Positions 35,228-42,966 of a stretch of 64,000 nt of DNA are shown here, one piece after another. The stretch is taken from NCBI GenBank assembly GCA_023229575.1, contig JALNYZ010000013.1:1-64000 (forward strand), written 5' to 3'. Numbering within the stretch: position 1 is the stretch's first letter; each line of letters begins with the position of its first letter. The translations under genes and the position numbers were made by a program. Source of the stretch: Prolixibacteraceae bacterium. GTDB taxonomy: Bacteria > Bacteroidota > Bacteroidia > Bacteroidales > Prolixibacteraceae. The notes under the pieces were generated by a model, which worked only from the letters and a program-made list of their open reading frames with translations, searched no databases and was not told where the DNA came from.

Positions 35228-35962
35228 ATGATAGGATCAACCACTATACACCTGGACATTGTGGATTCGACCAATAACTATGCCGCAAAGGAATTGCTGA
35301 CAAAAAGTCTGAATGAAGGAACGCTCTTTGTTGCCAAATGTCAGCAAGCAGGTAGGGGAACAGGCCTGGCCTCCTGGGAAAGCGCAGACGGATTAAACCT
35401 GACATTCACGGTAGTTCTTTATCCCTTATGTGTGGCGCTTTCGCATCAGTTTTCAATTTCCCAGGCAATTTCGCTGGGAGTGAGCGACTTTTTATCCCGG
35501 TTTGTTTCAGACGTATCGGTTAAATGGCCCAATGATATCTATGTGAATGACAAAAAGATAGCTGGAATTTTGATCGAGACGGCCATTACGGGTGGAAAGT
35601 TTTCGCGCGCGCTCATCGGAATTGGGTTAAATATCAACCAGGAGGTTTTTGTTTCGGATGCGCCAAATCCGGTCTCCCTAAGGAACCTGACAGGCAAAAC
35701 TTATGATCTTTCCCAAATGCTGGCCGAACTCTGTTCCTGTCTCGACAACAGATACCGGTCCTTGGTCCGGGGAGATTATTTCATCCTTCAGCACGATTAT
35801 GGTAAACTTCTTTACCGCAAAGGGGTTTGGGCCAATTACAGTGACCAGGATTCGGATTTTGAAGGTAAAATTATCGGTATTGAGGTTGACGGGCGATTGC
35901 AAATTGAGACCAGGACGGGGGAGGTGAGGGGGTTTTACTTTAAGGAGGTGGCATTCAGGTAA
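35228..35962 (+). CDS. birA: Biotin--[acetyl-CoA-carboxylase] ligase
   Basis: Attaches biotin to the carrier protein of biotin-dependent carboxylases. The 244-residue protein has the nucleotide/biotin-binding segment QQAGRGTGLASWESADGLN, LTFTVVLYP, VKWPNDIYVNDKKIAGILIE, and a small C-terminal beta barrel. There is no N-terminal DNA-binding domain, so it cannot be a biotin repressor. It is divergent from rsfS. Confidence 0.93.
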   Translation: MIGSTTIHLDIVDSTNNYAAKELLTKSLNEGTLFVAKCQQAGRGTGLASWESADGLNLTFTVVLYPLCVALSHQFSISQAISLGVSDFLSRFVSDVSVKWPNDIYVNDKKIAGILIETAITGGKFSRALIGIGLNINQEVFVSDAPNPVSLRNLTGKTYDLSQMLAELCSCLDNRYRSLVRGDYFILQHDYGKLLYRKGVWANYSDQDSDFEGKIIGIEVDGRLQIETRTGEVRGFYFKEVAFR

Positions 35963-35963
35963 A

Positions 35964-36087
35964 AAGTGCCTAAAGTGTCTAAAGTGCCTAGAGTGCCTAA
36001 AGTACTTGGGCCAAAAACATCATAGGTAAAATTTAAGGAGTCCCGAACTTTAGGCACTCTAGGCACTTTAATATACTTTAGGCACTT
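35964..36087. repeat. Inverted cassette of 9-bp units AGTGCCTAA, copy 1
   Basis: Four tandem 9-bp units (AGTGCCTAA, AGTGTCTAA, AGTGCCTAG, AGTGCCTAA at 35965-36000) face the inverse (TTAGGCACTCTAGGCACTTT ... TTTAGGCACTT at about 36049-36087) across a 45-bp unique centre. It is in the convergent spacer between birA and the SRPBCC gene and overlaps the latter's stop codon region. Confidence 0.9.
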
Positions 36088-36550
36088 ACTCCGGGGAATA
36101 ATCGATCTTACTCAGCATATCCGCCACCTTCTCGATCCCTTTCTCCAGATAACCACCTACCATCATTTTGATCATCATGTTGAGTTCGGCATGGAGGGTC
36201 AGCCTGATTTTACAACTGTTTTCATCGATGGCAACGAGCTGTACCCACATGGTAACCGGAAATGGAACGGACTTCTCTCCCTGAAATTTGATGGATTTGT
36301 AAGGTTCACGCTCAACGATCTCTATTCCGACATTCCCAACCGGACTGATGGTGAAACTGCAACGATCTTCGGTAGCTAAAAAATCATCGACCTTAAATCC
36401 TTTGGTGTCGATCCCTTTTTTGTTGAGTTCTTCAATCTTTTCGGCCGAAACAAACTGCTCCAGGTTTTTCAGATTGGAGAGTTTGGTAAACACCGACTCC
36501 TGTGACCAGGCGATCTCACGTGGTTCACTCACAAATTTTTCTATACTCAT
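36086..36550 (-). CDS. SRPBCC-fold protein
   Basis: A 154-residue START/polyketide-cyclase-like protein: an N-terminal strand (IEKFVSEPREI), helices (SQESVFTKLSNLKNLEQFV), a long run of antiparallel strands (EDRCSFTISPVGNVGIEIVE, TMWVQLVAIDENSCKIRLTLHAE) and a C-terminal helix. Such proteins bind hydrophobic ligands; the ligand is unknown. No signal peptide. It lies downstream of pyrE, from which it is separated by a perfect 26-bp inverted repeat. Confidence 0.78.
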   Translation of the reverse strand: MSIEKFVSEPREIAWSQESVFTKLSNLKNLEQFVSAEKIEELNKKGIDTKGFKVDDFLATEDRCSFTISPVGNVGIEIVEREPYKSIKFQGEKSVPFPVTMWVQLVAIDENSCKIRLTLHAELNMMIKMMVGGYLEKGIEKVADMLSKIDYSPE

Positions 36551-36575
36551 GTTGTTGTCGGTTAGGTTATTAAAA

Positions 36576-36636
36576 AGTTATGAGTTATAAGTTATGAGTT
36601 AATGCTTTCATAACTCATAACTTATAACTCATAACT
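36576..36636. repeat. Perfect 26-bp inverted repeat (AGTTATGAGTTATAA type)
   Basis: The left arm (36576-36601) and the right arm (36611-36636) are exact reverse complements around the 9-base loop ATGCTTTCA. Each arm itself repeats AGTTATGAGTTA/AGTTATAAGTT-like words. It sits between the pyrE stop and the SRPBCC start. A transcript would form a very stable hairpin, but there is no T tract, so a classical terminator is uncertain. Confidence 0.95.
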
Positions 36637-36641
36637 CATTT

Positions 36642-37274
36642 TCATCGTCCCCAGGTTTCCGGGGTCTTCCTCCAACTGTTCAAGCTTGCCAGCTGCGCAT
36701 CGTTGATTTCACCCGAATCGTGTGCCAATTTCAACAGAACATTGTAATTGCTGAGGGTGGTCAGTTCAATGTTCGCATTATCGAAATTAGCTGCGGCATG
36801 AGGAAAATTGTAGGTGAAGATGGCCAGCATTCCCAAAACTTCCGCACCGTAAGTACGAACCGCCTGTGCGGCATTCAAGGAGGAGGTGCCTGTTGAGACA
36901 AGGTCTTCGATGATCACAGTTTTGGTTCCTTGCGGGATGTCGCCTTCAATCAGGTTCTCCAGTCCGTGACCCTTGGGGGCTGAACGAATATAGATAAATG
37001 GCAATCCAAGCTCTTCAGCAACCAATACTCCATGGGCAATGGCGCCTGTTGCTACACCGGCAATGGCTTCGGCATCAGGGTACTTTTCGCGTACCAGTTC
37101 TGAAAATGCCTTGCAGATGAAAGTACGGGTCGCGGGATAGGATAATATCTTTCTGTTGTCGCAGTATATTGGTGCTTTCCAACCTGATGCCCAGGTAAAA
37201 GGTGCGTCTGGTTGTATCTTTATGGTGTTGATTGCCAGTAACTGTCTGGCAACTTCAATTTCTCTTTGTTCCAT
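36642..37274 (-). CDS. pyrE: Orotate phosphoribosyltransferase
   Basis: Converts orotate and PRPP to OMP in pyrimidine synthesis. The 210-residue type I PRTase has the PRPP-binding loop VIIEDLVSTGTSSLNAAQ, FIYIRSAPKGHGLENLIEGD, AGVATGAIAHG and the N-terminal PFTWASGWKAPIYCDNR. Length is normal. A TACCTTTG -7 box on the minus strand (37292-37299) lies just upstream. Confidence 0.95.
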   Translation of the reverse strand: MEQREIEVARQLLAINTIKIQPDAPFTWASGWKAPIYCDNRKILSYPATRTFICKAFSELVREKYPDAEAIAGVATGAIAHGVLVAEELGLPFIYIRSAPKGHGLENLIEGDIPQGTKTVIIEDLVSTGTSSLNAAQAVRTYGAEVLGMLAIFTYNFPHAAANFDNANIELTTLSNYNVLLKLAHDSGEINDAQLASLNSWRKTPETWGR

Positions 37275-37705
37275 CGTTAATAGATTTTGCGCAAAGGTAA
37301 GCTTTTTTACTATTTTTAGTCGGCAGGTAGGGGATGTTTTTGTCCTGATGCGTCAATTCCATTAAGAAATGAGAAATTTATCCGACTCTCGACAGATTGC
37401 TTCTCCGCCTGAAGGCGGATCGCAATGACGTAACATTTTTTTGAGGTGAGGGTGGAGAGAAGGAGGCGGGCGGCGATTGTGCTATAATCGAAAACGGATG
37501 ATCCGCCTCCTTCTCTCCACCCTCACAAAACCAACAGCATACCGTCATTGCGAGGAGGTACGACGAAGTAATCTATTGATATACAGACGAATATGAAATA
37601 CGTCTATTTTTTTAAGTGCAAATTTAATCGTTGCACAATGCCAATTATGACAGATGATAGGTATCTGTTATTGGTTGGGGAACAAAACAATTTCTTACAC
37701 AGATT
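37275..37705. other. 431-bp gene-free stretch with a large nested palindrome
   Basis: It holds the upstream region of pyrE (to about 37340), a nested inverted repeat (37394-37574), and an A/T-rich leader of the signal-peptide frame starting at 37706. No gene is evident. Confidence 0.7.
37394..37574. repeat. Nested palindrome: outer CGTCATTGCGAGGAG type, inner perfect 24-bp arms
   Basis: Outer arms: AGATTGCTTC and CGCAATGACG (37394-37430) against CGTCATTGCG and GAAGTAATCT (37543-37574). Inside is a perfect 24-bp inverted pair (37446-37469 and 37503-37526) with a 33-base centre, and the left outer arm includes the small hairpin CCGCCT/AGGCGG (37405-37418). The outer word is a repeat type seen in many bacterial genomes. 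Confidence 0.9.
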
Positions 37706-39798
37706 ATGATGAAAAAAAATAGGTACAAGTATCTTCTTTTTACAGGTTTGCTCTTTGCAGAACTGGCTACTTCAGGACAGAATCTCAATAAAATAGTTTT
37801 TGATTTGTCAGCTTCGATTGAAGTAACCGGATTTGTTGCCAACATGTCGACCAATCTGCATCTGAAACAATCCATTCCTATTGTTTCTATGAAGTTTGCA
37901 TGAAAAACGATCTGCTGCACAAAGAGTTATTTACCAGTTCCGCAGCAGGAAAAAATACAGGGAAAATTCAGGTTTCCTTAACGCAGGAAGAGGGCTATCA
38001 TCCAGGATACAAAGCTGTACTAACTTTTAAAAATATTTCTCCGGATACCATTTGGCTTACCAATGTTGTGCCGTTTGGCTTCACTGGCGACAAGGTGTTC
38101 CTGACAGGGAAGGGCGACCATCCGTTATCCAGAAGTTACCTCTTCAGACCTGGATTTGAACCTGTCAACTGCATTTTGCCCGACAACGCCTGGGAAACCG
38201 GATTCTCCGATATCACCGTAAATGACACGCTGAATGTATCCGCGATCACCCGAAGGAGCCGCGACAACATGGTGAAGGCGGTCCGGCATCGTTTTGAGAC
38301 GGAAATGGCTCCGGGCGGTGTGGTCCAGTATAATCTGTATGCCGATTTTCACATGGGCAGCTGGCAGGAGGGGCTTCGGCTGATGTTCCAGGATCGAATG
38401 TTGTATGATGTAGAACCCGGCAAATTTGACTGTCAGATGCTGGAAAGAAAGGACCTCCAATGGATTCGTCATGCCTATGTTTCCCATTTAATCATGGCTT
38501 GGAATGGTATCTTTTATGACGATGTTGATCAGAAATTTCACTTGGATGATTTTGTCAAAAGAGGTAAAATGCTTTATGGTGGCGACGATTTTATCGGCAT
38601 CTGGCCAACATGGCCGACGCTTGGTGTGGATAAGCGCAATCAGTGGGACCTCTTTCGTGATCTGCCTGGCGGAAATGCCCAGCTTCAGAAGGAGGCCGAA
38701 AAATTGAACAGGTTGGGCTCACGCCTCTTTATTTGCTACAATCCGTGGGATGAGAGCACCCGAAGCGAAAACCATACGGGCGGAATGGCAGAGCTCATCG
38801 CTGCCACCCATGCCGATGGGGTCGTTCTGGATACCCGCGGAGCTTCCAGTAAAGCGCTTCAACAGGCCGCAGATTCCGTTCGCAAAGGGGTGATCATGTA
38901 TTCGGAAGGAATGGCCGTACCCAAAGATATGCAGGGTATCGTGGCAGGACGCGTTCACAATGCGCTCTATTACTTTCCGATACTGAACCTGAACAAAATC
39001 ATCAAACCGGAATTCGCCATCTTCAGGGTGGCCGAAATTTACAAGGAGCCGATACGTCGGGAGTTCAGCCTCTCTTTTTTCAACGGATACGGCACAGAGC
39101 TGAATATTTTCGCCCCCGGAATCCCCGAATGGGCAGAAGAGCAATACCGGTTCTTAGGGAAAATTGTCACAATCCTACCGGGAACGCCCCGTCCGATCAG
39201 TCATTCGGAAAAAACAGAGGCGGCTGAGAAGGCCCCAAACGGCATGGTGGAAATCCACGCCGGAAAATTTAGGTTTCATGCAACCAATGGAGATGAATTT
39301 ATTCCCTATCCCAAAGAAAATGAGAGGAAAATCTTCGATATGCCTCCTTTTTTCATGGATAAATTCCCGGTTACGAACAGTCAGTTTAAGGATTTCCTGG
39401 AGAGGAGCGGTTACCAGTCTGCTGACACCGCAAATTTCCTGATGAATTGGATCAAGGGTGGTTTTCCGGCAGGTCAGGGGCAATATCCTGTTGTCTATGT
39501 TTCGTACGAAGATGCCAAAGCTTATGCCAAATGGGCAGGGAAAAGGTTACCAACAGAATTGGAGTGGCAATACGCCGCGCAGACCGCTGCCTGCAACGAA
39601 TGGCCCTGGAAGCAGAAACAGCAAATTCGCCGTGTCGAAGAGGCTGTGACTAATACCCTGACGATCTTCAAAATCCAGGTAATCGGAAAAGGAAGATGCA
39701 ATGCTGGCGATGGTTCGCTCTACCCGGTCGGCAGTTATCCCAAAAGAGCTAACCCTTACGGACTGCAGGATCTGGTCGGATGCGTGAAAGAATTGTAG
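37706..39798 (+). pseudogene. Broken secreted protein: signal-peptide frame plus glycosidase-like/SUMF1 frame
   Basis: Two frames look like parts of one gene. The first (37706-37903, 65 codons) starts with a clear signal peptide (MMKKNRYKYLLFTGLLFAEL). It ends at a TGA that overlaps the ATG of the second frame (37900-39798, 632 residues). The second has an unrecognised N-terminal half with features of a glycoside-hydrolase barrel (DDFIGIWPTWPTLGVDKR, GSRLFICYNPWDES, DGVVLDTRGAS) and from about residue 446 a SUMF1/formylglycine-enzyme-like domain (MDKFPVTNSQFKDFLERSGY, KAYAKWAGKRLPTELEWQYAA). It stops at GLQDLVGCVKEL, where the family has GNVWE and roughly 60 more residues. The stop directly abuts a CCTGAGC-type repeat. 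The frameshift is inferred; coupled translation of two proteins cannot be excluded. Confidence 0.6.
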
Positions 39799-39881
39799 TC
39801 CCTGAGCAGAGTGGTACCCTGAGGCTGTCGAAGTGACTAATGAATGACATTGCTTCGCCGGTCCCTGAGCTTGTCGAAGGG
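39799..39881. repeat. CCCTGAGCTTGTCGAAGGG-type repeats
   Basis: A full copy of CCCTGAGCTTGTCGAAGGG lies at 39863-39881, a degenerate copy (CCCTGAGGCTGTCGAAG) at 39817-39833, and a partial one (CCCTGAGCAGAG) at 39800-39811, directly after the stop codon of the broken SUMF1 gene. This word is a known dispersed repeat type in many bacterial genomes. Confidence 0.8.
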
Positions 39882-40033
39882 TCAAGGGAGTTGAATAAAT
39901 ATATAATCGTCGATCCCAGAGTAAAGCTGAAGGGCCGACTGGCACTCAAAGGACGAACATTAATATCACAAAGGTATAAGTGGTTAATTCATAAATAAAT
40001 GATGTGATCAAAACAATTCTGATAAATACCCGG

Positions 40034-40825
40034 ATGAAAAACTTTTTTGCATTTAGTCTCTCGTTCGTTCTTTTAATTTATTCGCTTGTTACGATTGCTC
40101 AACCAAGCGATAATCCTTCCAATTACCAAAACAACAGATCCCCACTGATCTCGAAACCATTCATTGAACTTCCGCTTGGGGCAATATCCCCGGAAGGGTG
40201 GCTGAAAGACCAACTTGTCAGGCAGAAGAACGGCATGACCGGCCATCTCGACGAGGTGTACGAAAAGGTGATGGGCAAGCGCAACGGTTGGCTGGGCGGA
40301 GATGGCGATGTGTGGGAGAGAGGATCCTACTGGATCGATGGTCTGCTGCCGCTGGCCTATATTTTAAAAGATGATGCTTTGATCGCCAAAGTGAAACCTT
40401 GGGTCGAATGGGCGCTGAAAAGCCAGCAGCCGGATGGCTATTTTGGTCCTTCGGTCGACCATGCGAATGAGCCTGGATTGCAGCGCAACAATGCCCGGGA
40501 CTGGGGGCCCAAGATGGTGGTACTGAAATTTTTGCAGCAATATTATTCTGCAACGCAGGATGAACGGGTGAGCCATCACGCCAGAAATTTCAATACGGCT
40601 TACGAAGGTACCGGACAGCTCTTCGGTCCGCTGACAGGTTATCCCTGCTGCACCTCCAACATGCACCAGGGTTGGCCAAAGTTCACACAGAATTTGTGGT
40701 ATGCCTCGGCAGACAATGTCATTTCAGCGCTTGTTTATGCCCCTTCCAAAGTGAAGGCAAAAGTTGGCAAAGGTATTAACGTTGAGATCATCGAATTTAC
40801 GGTTGTAAAATATAAAGACAAGTAA
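40034..40825 (+). pseudogene. GH127 (DUF1680) beta-L-arabinofuranosidase-like gene with large internal deletion
   Basis: The open frame encodes 263 residues, whereas family members are about 600-800. The N-terminus has a signal peptide (ends near VTIAQPS) and the DUF1680 pattern (ISPEGWLKDQLVRQKNG, WERGSYWIDGLLPLAY, QPDGYFGP, GPKMVVLKFLQQYYSATQDE). At about residue 178 it jumps to HHARNFNTAYEGTG and the cysteine motif GYPCCTSNMHQGWPKFTQN that normally lies 150-250 residues later, and then ends at VEIIEFTVVKYKDK. The segment with the catalytic/zinc EFC motif is missing. The reading frame is kept, but the enzyme should be inactive. The end may contain a second deletion joining the middle to the natural C-terminus. 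I choose ATG 40034; 40004 is also open. Confidence 0.7.
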
Positions 40826-40843
40826 TATTCTGTCAATTACTTA

Positions 40844-40924
40844 GAGCCCTTTGGGTCATCCTTTGAGTCGTGGTAAAAAAAAATCAACACAAAGGTCACC
40901 AAGGGTTGCACAATGGACGCAAAG
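40844..40924. repeat. Inverted repeat, CACAAAGG family, between convergent genes
   Basis: AGCCCTTTGGGTCATCCTTTGAG faces CACAAAGGTCACCAAGGGTT and further CAATGGACGC around an A-rich centre. More diverged than the copies at 24348 and 30088. It lies between the GH127 remnant and the thioredoxin-fold gene, which converge. Confidence 0.7.
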
Positions 40925-40937
40925 TAAATTATGTGCC

Positions 40938-42347
40938 TTATTGATTTCGCTTCTGTAAAAATCGGCTTTCCCTATAAATCTTCAGAAATAGCGCTTCAAA
41001 GTTGTGTGAAGGAGACAGGGCAGGAGAGAGAATCAGTTTTTGGTCCGGAGCGATCAAATAGAAAGTCGGAACCACCTTGATCCGGTATTCCGAAATGGCC
41101 AAATCTGGTTGCACAGGTGCAACCAGTTCCCAAGGGTATTTTTTAATGTTCCACAGTTTCGTGGCATCGGCAAAATTCTTGTCTAGCGATACCGGGACGA
41201 TGGTCAGTATGCTGCCTAGTTTTTTGTTCATGCTCACCAATGAATCAAGCTCTGCCCGGCTCTCCTTACTGTCGCTCCTGAAAAACGCCAGGTAAAGAAA
41301 CTTCCCGTTGGCACGAAGTCTGATGGAGACATCTTTCTGGTTTCTCAACATTAGCTCCGGGGCTGAATTCCCCTCCTGAAGCGATGTGATCTTCGACAAA
41401 ATCCCGGGCAGGAGATCTTTTAGTGGTTCAAAAGTCGACAGCGCCTCAGCCTCTTTTAGCCCTTTCAGCATAGATGGCTTGTCGAATTTGCCCGAAAAGA
41501 AACCGTCATAAAAACTTTTGACTGCAATTAATTCTGCGGCCTCTTTCCGGTATCCGGCGCCCGACAATTGCGCTACAAATCCCTCGAAATTTCCCTGCAG
41601 AGCCTTTTTGAGAAATTCTTTTTGCCGGAAATCCTGGGATTTATTTTTCAGGTAATCCGAAAAAAGCGCATTGAATAAATACTGGTAGGCGGGATGTGCA
41701 AGGGCAATCCCAGACGTTGCAAAATATTTTTTGGCGATACGCTCCTTGCTTTGTTGGTTGACAGCTAGTTCCATTTCGCCAAAACTACATGTTTTTAATG
41801 TGTTTAAATAGGAAAATTTCCCGGTAGGGTATCGTTTTTCCAGTCGGGAAATGATTGCCTTTAAGGTATCAGTGGATTTTTTTTGATAGATCTCGACTGT
41901 ATGTAACGTAATTTCCCTGTTGTAACCGGTCAAAAACTCCCTTACCAGGAAGTTCAAATCTGAAGCTTTGGCACCTTTGATGGTCAACCAATAAAGCGTA
42001 GGTTCAAAATAGGGACTTGCAGCCTCCTGTGCGGTACGGGGAGAAAAGGCAGGCAACGAAATTTGATAGGAAGAGCCTGGTTCGACCACCATGGATCCCC
42101 TGTATTTCTCAAGATCGGTATAAATTTCAATGGTTTGAGTAACTGAAAAGGTAAGTGCGAATATCCCGTCCTTTTCAATGGTGGTTCTGGCCAGTTGGTG
42201 CGGCTGGTGGGAGACCGGTTCCCGGTAGGTATAGAAAACGAGCTCTTTTCCGGCATAATCGATTGCCTGACCGTGGAGGGAGACCATCTGCCCGAAGAGG
42301 GACCCGAAGCAAAGTGTAGAAATCAGGAGCAGGATGAAACGGAGCAT
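40938..42347 (-). CDS. Exported thioredoxin-fold protein lacking the CXXC cysteines
   Basis: The 469-residue product has a signal peptide (MLRFILLLIS, cleavage near GSLFGQ), an N-terminal beta-sandwich of the DUF4369-like type (about 22-100), a helical middle (about 125-320), and a C-terminal TlpA/AhpC-like thioredoxin fold (about 325-469) with the cis-Pro segment VVPTFYLIAPD. At the active-site position the sequence is RSDSKESRAEL: S360 and S363 replace both cysteines, so the domain cannot do thiol-disulfide exchange. I start it at ATG 42347, 2 bp after the coaD stop; the longer open frame lies inside coaD. Probably co-transcribed with coaD. Confidence 0.8.
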   Translation of the reverse strand: MLRFILLLISTLCFGSLFGQMVSLHGQAIDYAGKELVFYTYREPVSHQPHQLARTTIEKDGIFALTFSVTQTIEIYTDLEKYRGSMVVEPGSSYQISLPAFSPRTAQEAASPYFEPTLYWLTIKGAKASDLNFLVREFLTGYNREITLHTVEIYQKKSTDTLKAIISRLEKRYPTGKFSYLNTLKTCSFGEMELAVNQQSKERIAKKYFATSGIALAHPAYQYLFNALFSDYLKNKSQDFRQKEFLKKALQGNFEGFVAQLSGAGYRKEAAELIAVKSFYDGFFSGKFDKPSMLKGLKEAEALSTFEPLKDLLPGILSKITSLQEGNSAPELMLRNQKDVSIRLRANGKFLYLAFFRSDSKESRAELDSLVSMNKKLGSILTIVPVSLDKNFADATKLWNIKKYPWELVAPVQPDLAISEYRIKVVPTFYLIAPDQKLILSPALSPSHNFEALFLKIYRESRFLQKRNQ

Positions 42348-42349
42348 GA

Positions 42350-42838
42350 TCAGGATTCTTCCGGTTCTTCGTAAAAATCTTCGATGTTGAAACAGGCAGG
42401 AAGAAATTGAGAGGCGTCCCCCCTGTGGCGAAGAATATCCCTTACAATGGTGGATGAAATGGCGGTATGTTCGGGCAATGTCAGTAAAAACACCGTTTCG
42501 ATATCCTCGTACATCTTCTTGTTGATCTGACCGATGGCCCGCTCGTATTCGAAGTCGGCAGCAGTCCTTAGTCCCCTGAGGATATACTGGGCATGCACTT
42601 TCCGGCAATAGTCGACGGTAAGCCCCTCGTATTTACCCACTTTAATCTTTGGTTCATCCTGAAAAACCTGTTTTATCCAATCTTTCCGCTTGGATAAAGG
42701 ATAGTAAGTTCTTTTGTTCGAATTGTAACCAATCATGATGATAATCTCATCAAAAATTGGCAAAGCCCTGCGAATGATCGATTCGTGTCCGATCGTAAAG
42801 GGGTCAAACGAACCCGGGAAAACGGCGATTCTCTTCAT
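42350..42838 (-). CDS. coaD: Pantetheine-phosphate adenylyltransferase
   Basis: Penultimate step of coenzyme A synthesis. The 162-residue product has the nucleotidyltransferase motif PGSFDPFTIGHESII, YGLTVDY-like EGLTVDYCRK, LRGLRTAADFEYE and the C-terminal ISSTIVRDI. I use ATG 42838 (MKRIAVFPGS); seven codons of further open frame precede it. A TAGCTTTG -7 box lies upstream on the minus strand (42857-42864). It is divergent from hydF. Confidence 0.95.
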   Translation of the reverse strand: MKRIAVFPGSFDPFTIGHESIIRRALPIFDEIIIMIGYNSNKRTYYPLSKRKDWIKQVFQDEPKIKVGKYEGLTVDYCRKVHAQYILRGLRTAADFEYERAIGQINKKMYEDIETVFLLTLPEHTAISSTIVRDILRHRGDASQFLPACFNIEDFYEEPEES

Positions 42839-42966
42839 GACAGCATTTTGGTAACACAAAGCTAAAAAGAAAAGAATGAAAATGTCGATTTCGCAAAAAT
42901 CATTCGTGGGATATCGCTATTTTTGAGCCATTGGTACTGCAGTAGAAAATCAACACAATCTCAGCT

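Noticed and set aside
35964..36087. CRISPR or integron-like repeats
   Set aside because: The units are 9 bp in direct tandem and face their own inverse; there are no spacers of constant size and no integrase gene.
37394..37574. A small RNA or tRNA-like gene in the nested palindrome
   Set aside because: The folding is explained by the repeat family; there is no promoter match, anticodon arm or known RNA motif.
42348..42608. N-terminal extension of the thioredoxin-fold protein
   Set aside because: It is coaD read in another frame; a proper signal peptide begins at 42347.
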